A stretch of DNA of 64,000 bases from Persicaria tinctoria (taxonomy: Eukaryota; Streptophyta; Magnoliopsida; Caryophyllales; Polygonaceae): contig JBANSL010000013.1 in the NCBI GenBank assembly GCA_037127255.1, forward strand, positions 13,040,688 to 13,104,687, read 5' to 3'. Each line of letters opens with the position of its first letter. Position 1 is the stretch's first letter. The notes beneath the pieces were generated by a model that did not search any database, was not told where the DNA came from, and saw only the letters and a list, made by a program, of their open reading frames with translations. This document shows positions 11,206 through 23,629 of the stretch, piece by piece. The translations under genes and the position numbers were made by a program.

Positions 11206-11783
11206 CTCTAATGGAGTTTTTGTGGATGCTATTTAGTGGTGTTTTTGAATTCGTTTTCTTTATATTGATTCTCACTAATTCAGTAGTTGAAAGAATGGAC
11301 TTCTAATTTCATTTCATCGGTTTTCAATTTAATCGAAAATCATTTTCCTTTTTTTTAGCCAAACTAACGGGAGTGAGAAGTCTGTTAAATATAACCGGCA
11401 AGGGCACGACGCGAAAAAAATTAAAACCTCAGGGGCACCACGTGAAATATGCAAAAGAGTTGTATACCTCGCAAAAATTGCAATACCCTAGGGGTACTGA
11501 CGAAATTTCCGTAAGATATTTCATTGTTCATGACTCGTTACATATATCGGGTTACACCATATGGGAGTATGAATTTTAAGACAAACCTAATCAGCAAAGG
11601 TCAAAACTTATTTACACCATATTTTAAGACGTCTTATCCTTTAATATTTATACATATTTTAAAAATAATAAAAATATATAAAAATATCAATATTTAAAAA
11701 AATTTACTAAAAAGTTGATATTTTATGTATATATTTTATCATTTTATTAAAAATTAAATATATATATATAGAGAGAGAGAGAG

Positions 11784-13116
11784 TATGGGTAAATTGTGCA
11801 CAAGACTTAAGGTGTACCTTGTGCACAATTGTGGACCCTTGGATTGATTGTGATGGATGGATAGGATTAAAAGAGAGTTTTTTTATAAAAAAAAGTCAGA
11901 TGGGCCCCACACAAAATTAAAAGGAACGCCCCTTTCCCTTGCGCGTGACTGCGTGAGATTGTTGAGAATTGTGGGACCCGCCCTTGATCTGATCGGTATT
12001 ATTTTTTTGATGAAATCTGATCGGTATTATTAGTAATGGGATGGTGGTGAAAATATATGATTGTTGTGTGCAATCATGAGATGGTGGTGAATTTTCGTTA
12101 TTTTTTTTCTTTTTAAAAAAAAACGATATTGTATCAAAAAAAATCAAAAATGGTATATACCCCCTCATATATTTGTAAATCAATTTTTTGTTATAAAGAT
12201 TTGGCCATTCCAAATAATATTATAAAGATTTGATTTGACATTTTTTTTTGTTATTATCTATCTAAATCAATTTTAAAATTTTGGCAATTCCACCGAATAA
12301 TGTTTTGCATTCTACCGAATAATGTTTTGTATTCCACCGAATAATTTTAAAATTCAGTAAAATTTATGAAATTTGGGATGAGAATAAGCGGCGTTTACAA
12401 TTATCCTCGATAATCTGATAAAAGGTGAAATGTGAAACATTATTCGGTGAAATATGAAGCATTATTAGTATAAATCGTAAGTATTAATTAGTGATTTGAG
12501 TTTTCTTTTATCTGAAATTGATGGACAAAAAAATAAAACATTATTCGGTATATATGACAAATTATTCTGTAGAATTGGTAATTTTTTATTTGAATTGGAT
12601 GAAAAAAGGAAATATTACATTATTCGGTACCATGTGAAGCATTATTCAGTGGAACCGGTAGAATTTTAAAAACAACGACTATGAAAATACATGTATTCCA
12701 TACTATATATTAAATTACTGCATGCATGAAAATACATGTATATATATACCATACTATATACGAAGTATGAATTAAGTAATCGTATAGTAAAAAACTAATA
12801 TTAGGCCATTACTTGGAAGGAAAAGAAACATATAGTAATAAATTAATATGAACTAAGTACTAGGTATAGAAATGAACGTTTAAAAAAAATATGGATATTC
12901 ATAAAAAAAATAAAAAAAAGCAAGAGGGGGAAGGGGTTGGGCAACACGCACAGGGAGATGGATTGTGGGTGGTTTTTTTCAAGTGGGTCCCATAATTAAT
13001 TAAAACAAATTAAAAAAATTCCATTTAATCATAGCCATTCATTTCCTATCTATCAACGGCCCGGATTTGTGCACAAGGTACACTATAAGAGGTGTGCACT
13101 CTTGAACCACACCATA
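11784..13116. mobile_element. non-autonomous TIR DNA transposon, about 1.3 kb
   Basis: The left end holds TGTGCACAAG ... GTGTACCTTGTGCACAA and the right end holds the inverted counterpart TTGTGCACAAGGTACACT ... GTGTGCACTCTTGAACC, giving imperfect TIRs of about 60 bases that begin TATGG. The interior repeats CCGAATAATGTTTTGTATTC and TATTCGGTG(A/G)AATATGAAGC words in both orientations and has no coding frame. Both flanks are (TA)n or (GA)n, so a target duplication cannot be read. Superfamily not assigned. Confidence 0.6.
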
Positions 13117-14490
13117 TATATATATATATATATGAATAATAAATGACATGTTTTACCGAAAAGATCGATGAAGTATAAGAATTTGTGATGATTCACTTAT
13201 GATGTCACGTGTGTGGAAAATGGGTAAACCGACTTTCTTTTTGGACAATGGGCAAGAAATAGCTCGACAAAGCGATCTTGAAGCCATGAAGAAATGACTT
13301 AGATGACCCTACGCAGAGGGTCACCCAGTTAGAAAAGAAAAATTATCTAATTAAGATTACAATTACAGAAGTTTAAAATTAAAAATGTCTAGAAAATTAA
13401 AACCCTTGTTTCTTCCGAAAAATAATTTGAGCACTTGATTCTTGATTTCTATTCTTATGGCTTCAAAAGCGGTGATGATTGTTGTTATGATTGCGGATCT
13501 GGATCCAGATACAGCAACGAGCAAGCTCACTTAGCAGAATTGTTGCAGGTGATGGCTCGGACTCGAAAACTTGAGATATGAAGTTGCACAATATCATAGT
13601 CATGGTATTAAGGTGGTGGTGATGTCGGATCTAGACCCAAGGGTGGTAGATCTGACCACCCATGCATCAACGGGCTATTTTCAGTTTTTTTAATTTTGTG
13701 GGTTTTTTTTATTTTTAATGGGGTTATCAAACATAGAAGAAGAGGGGGGGGGGGGGGGGGGTGGGGGATAAAAACAGATTTGGGTTATTCGATTTTGTGG
13801 ATTGAGGGGATAAAATCATATTTATTGAAGGAGATTTGAGCTTGCATGTTGACAATGCCAGTTGGATCAGGGTGTTTTGTTTTGTGATTTGGGGTTTCAA
13901 GTGAGAGAGGTGTAATCTGCGGCAAAGCCATGGTGGAGAGGCCATCATCGTTGAGGTCGTCGAGCTAGAGAGGCTGAGAAGCCATGACCTAGGAGGGTGA
14001 AGGTGTGGAGGGCGAGACCGGAGTCGCAAGAGCTTGCTCTTGGAGCTAGGATGAAGGTCGTGTATGCCTTCAGGGGAACTGGAAAGGCCATGGCCCAAGA
14101 GGGCTAAGGCAGGGACTGCTAAGCCGACGACGATAGGGAAGATCTAGGAGGTGGAGGGGTCACCAGTCACAGCGCGGCGGCGGAGAAGGTGGTCGTGGAG
14201 TAGACGGCTTGCAGCGCCAGGGCACGACACCGACTTAAGAGGACGGGAGTGAGTTGATGAGCAGAGGGACGTCGTCGGAGACTTGCGATGGATGGATAGG
14301 GTGTAGTGGCGAAAGTGGAGGAGTTGAGGGGGAAGGGGGCGGATGATGAGAAGGAACCGTCGGACAGGAGCACGAGGAGGATCTACATTCCGACACCGCA
14401 GGGAAACACGATGGCTAGCGCCCAAGAGATCGAGGTGGCCAAACGGGGAGTAGTTGAGGTTGAGGCTAGGGTTGGGGGGTGTATTTTGGG
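13117..14490. other. intergenic DNA with an 18-G run; no gene supported
   Basis: An uninterrupted G run occupies 13744-13761. From 13850 to 14480 the DNA is GC-rich and several frames stay open on both strands. They lack consistent starts or any family motif, and the codons are Pro/Ser/Arg-rich as expected of chance frames in GC-rich DNA. A degraded gene or GC-rich transposon fragment is possible. Confidence 0.4.
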
Positions 14491-14637
14491 CACTGTTCTA
14501 CAAATCACGTCTAGGCGCCGCTTGGGCACCGCCTAGGCGCTAGGCGACCCTTCTCCGCCTATAGCTTAATGATCGCCTAAGCACACCTAGGCAGCCCCTC
14601 ACCGCCTAGGATCCGCCTAAAGCTTTTTAGAACACTG
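14491..14637. mobile_element. miniature hAT-type element, 147 bp
   Basis: Ends CACTGTTCTA and, inverted, CAGTGTTCTA form a 10-bp TIR with one mismatch. The flanks ATTTTGGG (14483-14490) and ATTTTCGG (14638-14645) form an 8-bp duplication with one mismatch. The interior is made of CGCCTAGGCGCTAGGCG-type words. A related, broken copy is seen at about 26317-26415. Confidence 0.65.
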
Positions 14638-14645
14638 ATTTTCGG

Positions 14646-16834
14646 CTTTGTAACGGCCCAGGATTATGATTTTCGAGTTACGTTTCGAGGGATGAAACCC
14701 CTCGTTAGGATCTTGCGCCCTGAGTACAGGTTGAAGGTTTGAAATTCTACTCTATCGTTTTCAAGTGGGATTTCATACCCAAAATTCGAAGAGTTCGTTG
14801 GAATCCCCGGGGAAGTCCCCTATACTTGTCATAAGTCTAAGCGTGAAAAACCAATAGTCATGCAAATAGCGGAACCAGGATGTAATACAAGAGGGTGACA
14901 TGGCAGAGCCGAGTCAAAACCAAATAAATAAACGTATTTATCGAAATCTAATAGGCGAGGTTATTGAGGTTAGACCAATTCTTTGCAATCGCCCAAGAGA
15001 GTTCTCACGTCACGGAAGCAAGGAATAATCATGCTACAAACAAACCTAAAAAATATGTATGCAGGGCGGTGTCAGATCGAAGCCCTACTCAATATAATCC
15101 CACACAAGCAGACACATACACACACTAGTCCTAATAAAGATGATTCTATATGCAAGGCGAAATATTAACACACTAACATGCTCCTAAGATCAAGTGCATA
15201 AATATAATAAGGCCTTAGCACCGAATACCAAGTGGTATATCCCTCTCCTACCTCCACCCCCTTCCGATAGGGCGGAGACTGGCCAGCTCGTGAATGCATT
15301 CCATAATAATCGGGTGGCACGCATGCCCAACCCGCTCCACAATAAAGCCCGCAGGCATCTCATAATATAAGGAAGTTTCATGACTCGATTGACTCAGGAC
15401 GGGACCCGATGGGACTAGGTTGTCCTATAACCCTACCAATGACTCTAGTTACTTCACAGATAACGGTCGTTCTGTTTACAAAAGCAATGAGTAAACGAAT
15501 GCTCAATCATGAGTGCAATCCTAGCAAGATGCTACATGGAATGCTTTATTATGAATGCAAGCACCTAGTATGCACATGGCTACAAGCAGGGAGATCTCTT
15601 TTCGAATCTGAGTGAGCTCATATGGGAACTCACCTGGCGGTGCAGAACAGCAAGACAAGCATTACGATAGATTAAAGATCACCTAGATGCATATTAGAGC
15701 ACATATATAAGTCTACGTCTAATCAGTCAAACATGCAAAGCACACATCAGTCAACGAGAATAACAACTATATCACAATCGTTGTTCCATCAAGCTCAACC
15801 ATTTACCACATTGCCGCATTCCGTAAGACCACATCATTCTCATCGTTCCACTCAGCCACATTCATATATTCATAACCATATATTTGCATATCATATAGCT
15901 CAAGTGCATCATATTCATCATATCTCAGCGCATAAGTTAACGATACATAATCTTAACATTTCATTATGCTATTAGTCAACACAAATCATGATATTAGACA
16001 ATCATTCACATCAATCATGCTAGTTAGTCAACGAGCACATAATTCCCGAGTTAGTCCTGAAAACCGTTTCGAAAATCGAGTTGACTAGTTAGATCCGATT
16101 TAATTTCATTTTTAATTTCGTTTTTCCGAAATTTAAGATTTTTAAATCCGAGCCTTTACAGGCTTTCAGAGAGATTTTTTTTGGATGGGTAATCCGACTT
16201 CCTTCAAATTCAAAGTGACTTCCTAAAAACACCTCATGTCTTTCCTATTTGAAAGATTTTGAGAGTTTGAGAAATTTTGGGTGTTTTTTTTTTCAACATA
16301 TCATTCATTTAATTTTCCAATTCAACTAATTACAAAAACAACATAGAAGTTTTCCTAAATATATAACATTCTACAAAATTAAATAATTTTAAAACGGGAG
16401 AGATGTTAGATCGAGTTGAAACAAAATAATTTAGAAAATATATCTTTTGTTTTTCTAATTTAAAAAACATTTAGAAAAGTTATTGGAGAGAGTGGCGGAG
16501 CTAGGATTTCGGTCAGGGGTGCTAAAAAAATTGTGAAATTTGTTTTTTTGCTATATACTCGTATCTATTAAGAAGATTTTTTTAAGAAAATATTGAAAAA
16601 AACAATAAAATTGTGATTTATTTATGATATTTTATATTTAAATAGTTGAGAGAAACCAAAATATAGTAAAAAATCACTAAGAATTACTTTTAAAACAATA
16701 TTGAAAGAGAACATTAAATATATATATATATAATTTAAATATAAATATGACATTTTTCAATAAAATAGTTGAGAGAAACAAAAAATATAGAAAGAAATCA
16801 AGAAGGATTAAGATATAATAAAATAAATCATCAA
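14646..16834. other. probable LTR-retrotransposon leader/LTR debris, then AT-rich DNA
   Basis: From 14650 to 16080 the sequence has the texture of plant LTR-retrotransposon non-coding DNA (TAACGGCCCAGGATT near 14650, and AACTCACCTGGCG and similar words near 15635), without gag or pol frames. From 16081 to 16834 it is AT-rich with nothing recognised. No paired LTRs were found, so this is a weak call. Confidence 0.3.
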
Positions 16835-17124
16835 TCTATATCTAATATAATACTAAAACACTTGCAATTTGGGACACGTGGCGGCCATACGCTTAAAGTT
16901 GGAAATTTAGTATAAATCCCCCATTACTTCTCAAACTGTTTAAAATTCTTCTCACGTTTAAGGTTTTTTTGAAAACAAATCTGAATGAATACAACATCTA
17001 AACCACACAATTATCCATAGCTAATCAAATGTATCTCACGTTTATAGTTTTTTTTTCCAAAAAACTGAATGAATGCAGCATCTAAACCTTCAAAACTGAA
17101 TGAATGCAGCATCTAAACTTAGCC

Positions 17125-17300
17125 GATCAATTCACTCCAACCTTCTCCTCATCCTGTGATTTCTGAAGTTCTTTCTTCATCTTTTCATCATTATCCCGCA
17201 ACCCTTGAATCTGTTTCTTAATATGTCCTCCTTATCCTGAAACTTCTTAATCTCTTTCTCCATCTCCTTCTGCAAATTCAGAATCTGTTACTGTTGTAGG
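17125..17300 (-). pseudogene. coiled-coil-like gene fragment in Helitron A
   Basis: On the minus strand the text encodes heptad-like Lys/Glu-rich peptide: EMEKEIKKFQDKED, then after a frame change KKQIQGLRDNDEKMKKELQ. It has no start, no flanking exons and a frameshift. It looks like a captured exon of a coiled-coil protein, but the source cannot be named. A short direct repeat, CTGAATGAATGCAGCATCTA, lies just to its left (about 17064 and 17096). Confidence 0.35.
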
Positions 17301-18133
17301 TGAATACTCATCTGAATGGGGAATCAAATCTTCCTCTCCTTCTGCACGCGAACATTCTGAATTCAGTCATAAGAAATTTAAACTTGAGAAGATGAATCAC
17401 CAAAATAAAGCAAAACAACACAGCAAACTAAAACCGTTTTAATTAAAATAACTAAAATTTACAAATCTGCATATATTTTTATATTAATTACAAACCATTT
17501 GCTGTAACTTTTTTTTTAATTCCATCCGTTATTGATTCAATTACCCAATTAACCAATCTTTATCTTTTTTTTAACCAAAAGATTACACTTTTATCATAAA
17601 TTCAGATCTCTAGAGATTTTTTAAATTTTGTTTAAACTGTTTTAATTAAAATTATTAAACTTTAAAGATCTCCTGATATTTTTAAACCAATTCTGTTATT
17701 TTTTTTTATAATAATTAAAACATTCAGATATGCAGAGATTTTAATTAAACCAAGTTTGTTACTGTTTTTTTGAAGCAATTTCGGATCCAAAAATAATTCA
17801 ATTACCCACTTAACCAATCTTTATCTCATTTTTGTTACTTTTTGTTAAAATAATTAAAACAATTTATTCAATCAGATCTGCTGAGATTTGTTTAAACCGT
17901 TTACCTCTCATTCACCCTAACCTAACTAGCAAGACTACTCTATATAATCATAATCGAATATCACAGATAACTCGCTTCTCCTCCTTCCTTTTCCACCATA
18001 TCCTTTCTATTTCTCCCTCTCTGTCAACCATCTATCTTTTATGTTTTATTTTTCGAATAATAATAATGTTTAAACTTTAGACATTGCAGGAATTTGACCA
18101 TCTATTCTTCTTTCCTATTTTAAATAGGCAACA

Positions 18134-18813
18134 ATGAAGAATGTCACATACGTCGACGAGCTTAATCCAACAAAAATCAAAGGCAACATCCGAGTTCGAG
18201 TTGTGTGCATGTTTGACAACATCAATTTTCACAAACAACAAGAGCTGATTTCAAAGGACCTAATATGTGTCGATGAAAAGGTGTTTGTCCTTCATAATTT
18301 CTTCATTTTATATCCTCCTAGCGTACGTATTCAATTTAATTCAATTTACTCTATTTGTTCTTAGGGTAATAAGGTTCACACGTCCATTAAGAAATCTCTC
18401 ATCAAAAAATTTGATTGTATAAAGAAGTATGGAATTTACTCAATATCAAACTTTGGTTTAATCAAGTACCTTGACCAATATCGTCACTGCTCTCACCCTC
18501 ACAAGGTGACCTTCTCCATGAACACAATCTTGAAAGATGTTGTCGAAGCTTCAATCTCGCGATTTGGGTTTGAATTCGTTGAATTTGATGAAATTTTAAG
18601 TAAAGATATTGATCTAACTCGCTTGGTTGATAAGTTCTTATTTATTGTGATAAAATATTTTATTATTTATTGTGATAAACTATGATCTAACCCACTTTGG
18701 TTTTTTTAGATGTGATTGGTAACTTGGTTAAGATAGGAAACATTATTGAGTGCGGTGTCAGTTATGATGATAAACTTCACAAAAGACTTGAAATCCATAT
18801 CGAAAACACTAGG
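18134..18813 (+). pseudogene. Helitron-borne replication protein A1-like gene fragment (DUF223/OB fold)
   Basis: Exon 1 (18134-18280) starts MKNVTYVDELNP, then KIKGNIRVRVVCMFDN and ISKDLICVDEK. A GT-AG intron at 18281-18364 leads to exon 2, GNKVHTSIKKSLIKKF, then YSISNFGLIKYLDQYRH and VTFSMNTILKDVVEAS. A third piece (about 18710-18813), VIGNLVKIGNI...KRLEIHIENT, ends at a GTAATG donor. This is the first OB fold of the RPA70-like proteins that plant Helitrons carry, thought to bind single-stranded DNA during rolling-circle transposition. The exon 2/3 junction has no clean donor and everything after the first OB fold is missing, so it is scored as a broken gene. Confidence 0.68.
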
Positions 18814-19603
18814 TAATGTTAATTGTTAAATTTTCTATTTCAATATATTACAATTTATATATATACAATATACGATTTATATTATGATTATATTCAGTTC
18901 GAGTATATTATATGAATTATTATGTGCGGTGTCAGTTATTATGTATATTATATCAAGAGTGAGTTAAATAGTATTTAAACGATATAACATAGGTCTTTTC
19001 AGTAGCTTTTTCATTTCGGTTAATTTTTAAACCAATTCTATTACTTTTTGATCGAATAATTAAGACATTCAGATCTGCAGAGATTTTTTACCCATTTACA
19101 AAGTCTGTTACTGTTTTTTTTTAAGCAATTGGGGATTCGTTATTAATTCAATTACCCACTTAACCAATCTTTATCTCAATTCTGTTACTTTTTGTTAAAA
19201 TAATTAAAACATTCAGATCTGCATAGATTTTTGGGTTTTTTTTGCTAAGTGGACATTTAGGGACTAAATTTTAAGCTATAAGACACAAGGGTTATAATAT
19301 TAGATAAGTGTCCACTTTTTCCAATTTTACCCCTGTCCCTTGTTTCTTCCCCTTCTCCCTCAAATTAAAACAAGCGGAAGTGAGATCTGGCAATGGAGAA
19401 AGTACGGAGCATCCATGGGAGAGAGATTGAGATGCAAGCCGACGGAGGAGGAGGAGGACTATTGTGGTCGCCGGCGTATTCGACCACCACAGTGGCCCCG
19501 CCGCCGCCTGCTTCATCAACCATCCGCTCCGTCTTTCCTCCTTCTCCTCGCCCTATCAGATCCGTCTGTCCGCCGGCGTATTCGACTACCACAGTGCCAT
19601 CGA

Positions 19604-19700
19604 GGTGCCTTCGGTCCGTGCGGCCACCGCTTCCACAAGGATTGCATTGATGTGTGGTTGAGCAAGAGGCAGTTCTGCCCGATCTGCGTCGATGTTCCGC
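19604..19700 (+). pseudogene. RING-H2 finger fragment
   Basis: The peptide FGPCGHRFHKDCIDVW then LSKRQFCPIC is the second half of a RING-H2 finger (C-x-H-x2-H-x2-C...CPxC) of plant E3 ubiquitin ligases. The first CxxC half is absent. FHKDCID recurs at 19745-19765, so the DNA has been locally duplicated. The upstream open frame is Pro/Ser-rich with repeated VFDYHS-type codons and no known domain. It is probably a captured fragment. Confidence 0.5.
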
Positions 19701-20439
19701 GGGATTCCTCCGTCTCCGTTCAGGGCAACCGTTCACCTGGCCTCTTCCACAAGGATTGCATTGATGCACTGGTGTATCTTCGTTCTCGTACATCTGGCAC
19801 TGGCCTTTGATTTTACATACTTACAGTTCGGGATTGGATCTGCTCTCTTGTTCTCATACCTGTATGGTGTTGATTTCAGGGATCGATTTGTGGAATTCAG
19901 CTTCAGATAATACTGGAATTTGTTTAATTCAGAGGGTTTAAGCCTTACAAATCTCACTGTCATACATAAAGCTACTGTATTAAGGATTATTGATTCTTGT
20001 CATGTCATACCATTTGCCATTTGGTGAAGAAATTAAAAGCCATTCGCTGAAGAAAATCATCACATGTTGTTATTAGAACAATTACAGTATTGTTAATAAA
20101 AGCCACACCAAAGGTGACATGCCTATGTGGAAGTGGGATGTGGGAGCCAACCGTTTCGAATTGGGAGCATGAATTGATAAGGGTGAAAGAAATGAACCGG
20201 CCTAATTTGTGTCATGTGGAAGGGGAGTGAGATGTAATTTATGATTACACATTTGTTTTTAACATCACCTTCATTGAGATGGCTTTTGATCTATAGCAAA
20301 ATTGAAGCATGTGGGGGATAAACATACAGATTGATATAAAGAGCATATCTTGTAAAGTTTCTAATAGAAAATGAAATATATTGTAATTGTCAATTCTATT
20401 GCATATACTTAGTATACTCCCTCCCTCATACCCATTCAT

Positions 20440-23125
20440 AGAAGTTGTAACCAAAATAAAAATAAGGTGATAAACACTGTCACCACTATAAATTCAGGGT
20501 CGTAGACACTGTAATCAAAGAAAAATCCTGTGACAAGGAAAGCAAAAATCATATAGAGGCTAATGAAAAGTCAAAATACATGTGTTGACACTGTCACCAC
20601 TATAAAAATATGGTCATAAACACTGCAACCACTGTAAAAACAGGATCATATACGCTGTAACCAAATGAAAAAGTTCATGTAACCATCCTTCCCTATTTTA
20701 TTTGCAATGGAATGGGCTGATTATTACATATTGAGCTAAAGGCCCACATCTCTCTTATGATTCCATTGAGGTATGTGTAACTAATTCGGGCATGAAAATG
20801 AAATCACAAATCCCCTTACCTATCTCTCTTATGATTTTAATATATCACTTAAATATATCTCTTTCTTATGATTTAAATATATATCTCTTATGATTTTATA
20901 AGGTCGTATATATAGACGTTGTAATCAAAATAAAAACCGGGTCATAAACACTGTAACCACTATAAAAACAAAGTCATAGACATTGTAATCAAAAGGAAAA
21001 CCATATAGACGGTGTAACCAAAATAAAAACATGGTCATAGACACTGTCACCACTATAAAAACAGGGTCATAGACACTGTAATCAAAGAAAAACCCTAGGA
21101 CAAAGGGAATCACAAACACTATAGGGGCTAATGAAAGCCAAAATACATGTGATTACAGTTGTTCTCTAATTTATAATTTCTAGATTTTTTAAAAGTAGTG
21201 TCACCACAATAAAAAAAAATTAAAAATGTAACTACTATTGTAACCACTATAAAAAAAAATAAAGTCATAGATACTGTCACCACTATAAAAACATGGTCAA
21301 AGACACTGTAATCAAAGGAAAATCATATCATAAAGGAAGAACAAGCCATATATGGACTAATGAGAAGCCGAAATAAATGTGATGACAATTCTCCTCTAAT
21401 ACATGAATGGGTAAGAGGGTCATAGACACTGTAATCAAAATAAAAACAGTGTCATAGCCACTGTCACCACTATAAAAACAAAGTCATAGACACTGTAATC
21501 AAAAGGAAAACCCTATAGACGTTGTAACCAAAATAAAAACAGTTTTATAGACACTGTCACCACTATGAAAAAAGATTCATAGACACTGTAATCAAAGAAA
21601 AATCCTAGGAAAAGGGAAGCATAAACCCTAAAGGGGCTAATGAGAAGCAAAAAGAACATGTGATGTACAATATGGTTTAGGGTTTAGGGTCATAGATGTG
21701 GTGACAGTTCTCCTATAACATATGAATGGTTAAGAGGGTCATAGATGCTGTAAGCAAAATAAAAATATGATCATAGACACTGTAACCACTATAAAAACAC
21801 GGTCAAATACACTGTAATCAAAAGGAAAACCCTATAGACGATGTAACCAAAATAAAAACAGCTTTATAGACATTGTCTCCACTATGAAAAAAGGTTCATA
21901 GACATTGTAATCAAAAGAAAATCCTAGAAAAAGGGAAGCACAAACCCTATAGGGGCTAATGAGAAGTCAAAATACACATGGTGACAGTTTTTCTCTAATT
22001 TCTAATTTCTAGTTTTTTAGATTTTTTTTTAAATTAGTGTCACCACAATAAATAAATTAAAAATGTAACTACTATTGTAACCACTATAAAAAAAATAAAG
22101 TCATAGATACTGTCACTACTATAAAAACATGGTCATGGACACTGTAATCAAAGGGAAATCATATCATAAGGGAAGAACAAGCCCTAGGGACTAATGAGAA
22201 GCCAAAATAAATGTGATGACAAATCTCCTCTAATACATGAATGGGTAAGAGGGTCATAGACAATGTAATCGAAATAAAAACAGTTTCATAGCCACTGTCA
22301 CCACTATAAAAACAAAGTCATGGACACTGTAATCAAAAGGAAAACCCTATAGACGTTGTAACCAAAATAAAAACAGTTTTATAGACACTGGCACCACTAT
22401 GAAAAAAGGTTCAAAGACACTGTAATCAAAGAAAAATCCTAGGAAAAGGGAAGCATAAACCCTAAAGGGGCTAATGAGAAGCTAAAAGAACATGTGATGT
22501 ACAGTATGGTTTAGGGTTTAGGGTTAAGTCTTTAGGGTTTAGGGCCAAGGCCCTAAACCTTAAATCCTAAAATGTTAAGTACAGTACGTCGTTAAGAGAT
22601 GATTACTGTCATCAAATGGAAAACCCTAGGACAAGGTAAGCACAAACCTTAAATGGGCTAATGAGAAGCCAAAAGACATTAGGTGGACAGTCCTTCTTCA
22701 ATATATGAATGGGTAAGAGAGTCATAGACACTGTCACCACTATGAAAACAAGGTCATAGACACTGTAATCAAAATAAAAACAGGGTCGTAGACACTGTAA
22801 CTAAAGAAAAACAAGGTAATAGACACTGTAAACAAAATTAAAACAGGGTCATAGACACTGTAATCAAAGGGAAAACCTAGGACAAGGGAAATAATCTTTT
22901 GATGACAGGTTCGTTTCAAGAGTTTTTTTTACGGGGTCACTGTCACCACTCTTATCAGTGGTGACACGCTGTAACAAAAAAAACAGGGTTATAGACACTG
23001 TCACCACTACAAAAAAAATCATAGACACTGTAATCAAAATAAAAACAGGGTTGTAGACACTGTAACCAAAGAAAAATAAGGTCATAAACACTGTAACCAC
23101 TATAAAAACAAGCTCATAGACACTA
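20440..23125. repeat. degenerate tandem array with ~830-bp higher-order period
   Basis: The array is built from 18-37-bp units based on GTCATAGACACTGTAACC and ACTATAAAAACAGG, repeated dozens of times with variation. A higher-order unit is visible: the block at about 21124-21440, from the AAAATACATGTG segment to ATGAATGGGTAAGAGG, recurs at about 21958-22270. Telomere-like GGTTTAGGGTTTAGGG occurs at about 21674 and 22509. There is no coding potential. Confidence 0.8.
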
Positions 23126-23629
23126 TTTGAAGAAAACATATGAAACGGATTGCATTGTAGGCAAATGATTTGTTTGAAGAAAACATATGTAAACTCTGAA
23201 TAGGTAAATATATAGATGGTTGGCTAAAAAGCCGGGGATACAAAATGCGTAAAACCAAACCACAAATCTTACGGTAAAAGATTGAAACCCACGAATTTCT
23301 ACCACCAATATCCTACCACCACTTTCCTACAACTGAGCTACGCCACCACAAAAGAGGCCAGCTAACAAGGACATCATTTCTAACCCACAAAATAATTAGA
23401 TTACCACCAAATTAGAACACTAAACCCATCACCATTCTACACGGCATTATCGACAACCATATTCACACTATGACCAAAAGCCATCAGCAAAAGCTGCAAA
23501 AGGAGAGCAGCTTTACCAAAAAGCAAATTGAAAAGGTGACCTTGAGTAATTTCATTCAATCAAATAGCATAGATTGGAGCGAAGGCAAAATTGAAGATCT
23601 AGATGTGAACTTGAGTAATTTCATATAAT

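Larger units (their letters stand above)
5371..11290 (-). mobile_element. LINE retrotransposon, near full length, inverse orientation
   Basis: Read on the minus strand the element has ORF1 (9937-11205), a 117-bp spacer, ORF2 (5422-9819) and a poly(A) tail seen as T(10) at 5371-5380. The flanks AAGAATGGGCTTCT (5357-5370) and AAGAATGGACTTCT (11291-11304) are a 14-bp target duplication with one mismatch. Only 85 bases lie upstream of ORF1, so the 5' UTR is short or trimmed. Both proteins match plant L1-type LINEs. It sits inside the Mutator-like element, so it arrived later. Confidence 0.9.

Noticed and set aside
12900..13120. Possible Helitron or LTR end near GTGCACAAGGTACAC
   Set aside because: Better explained as the right inverted repeat of the 11784-13116 element.
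13727..14425. Open frames of 90-120 codons on the minus strand
   Set aside because: Pro/Ser/Arg/His-rich, overlapping in several frames, as expected in GC-rich DNA; the first runs through the 18-G tract.
15733..15975. Plus-strand frame rich in His/Ser/Thr
   Set aside because: Simple CAT/ATA-rich DNA in retrotransposon-like non-coding sequence.
20414..20430. TACTCCCTCCCTCA resembling a Stowaway end
   Set aside because: No inverted partner and no TA duplication at a plausible distance; it lies at the start of the tandem array.
20440..23125. Could the repeated array be a CRISPR or regular direct-repeat array?
   Set aside because: Units vary in length and sequence, spacers are not unique, and the context is a plant transposon.
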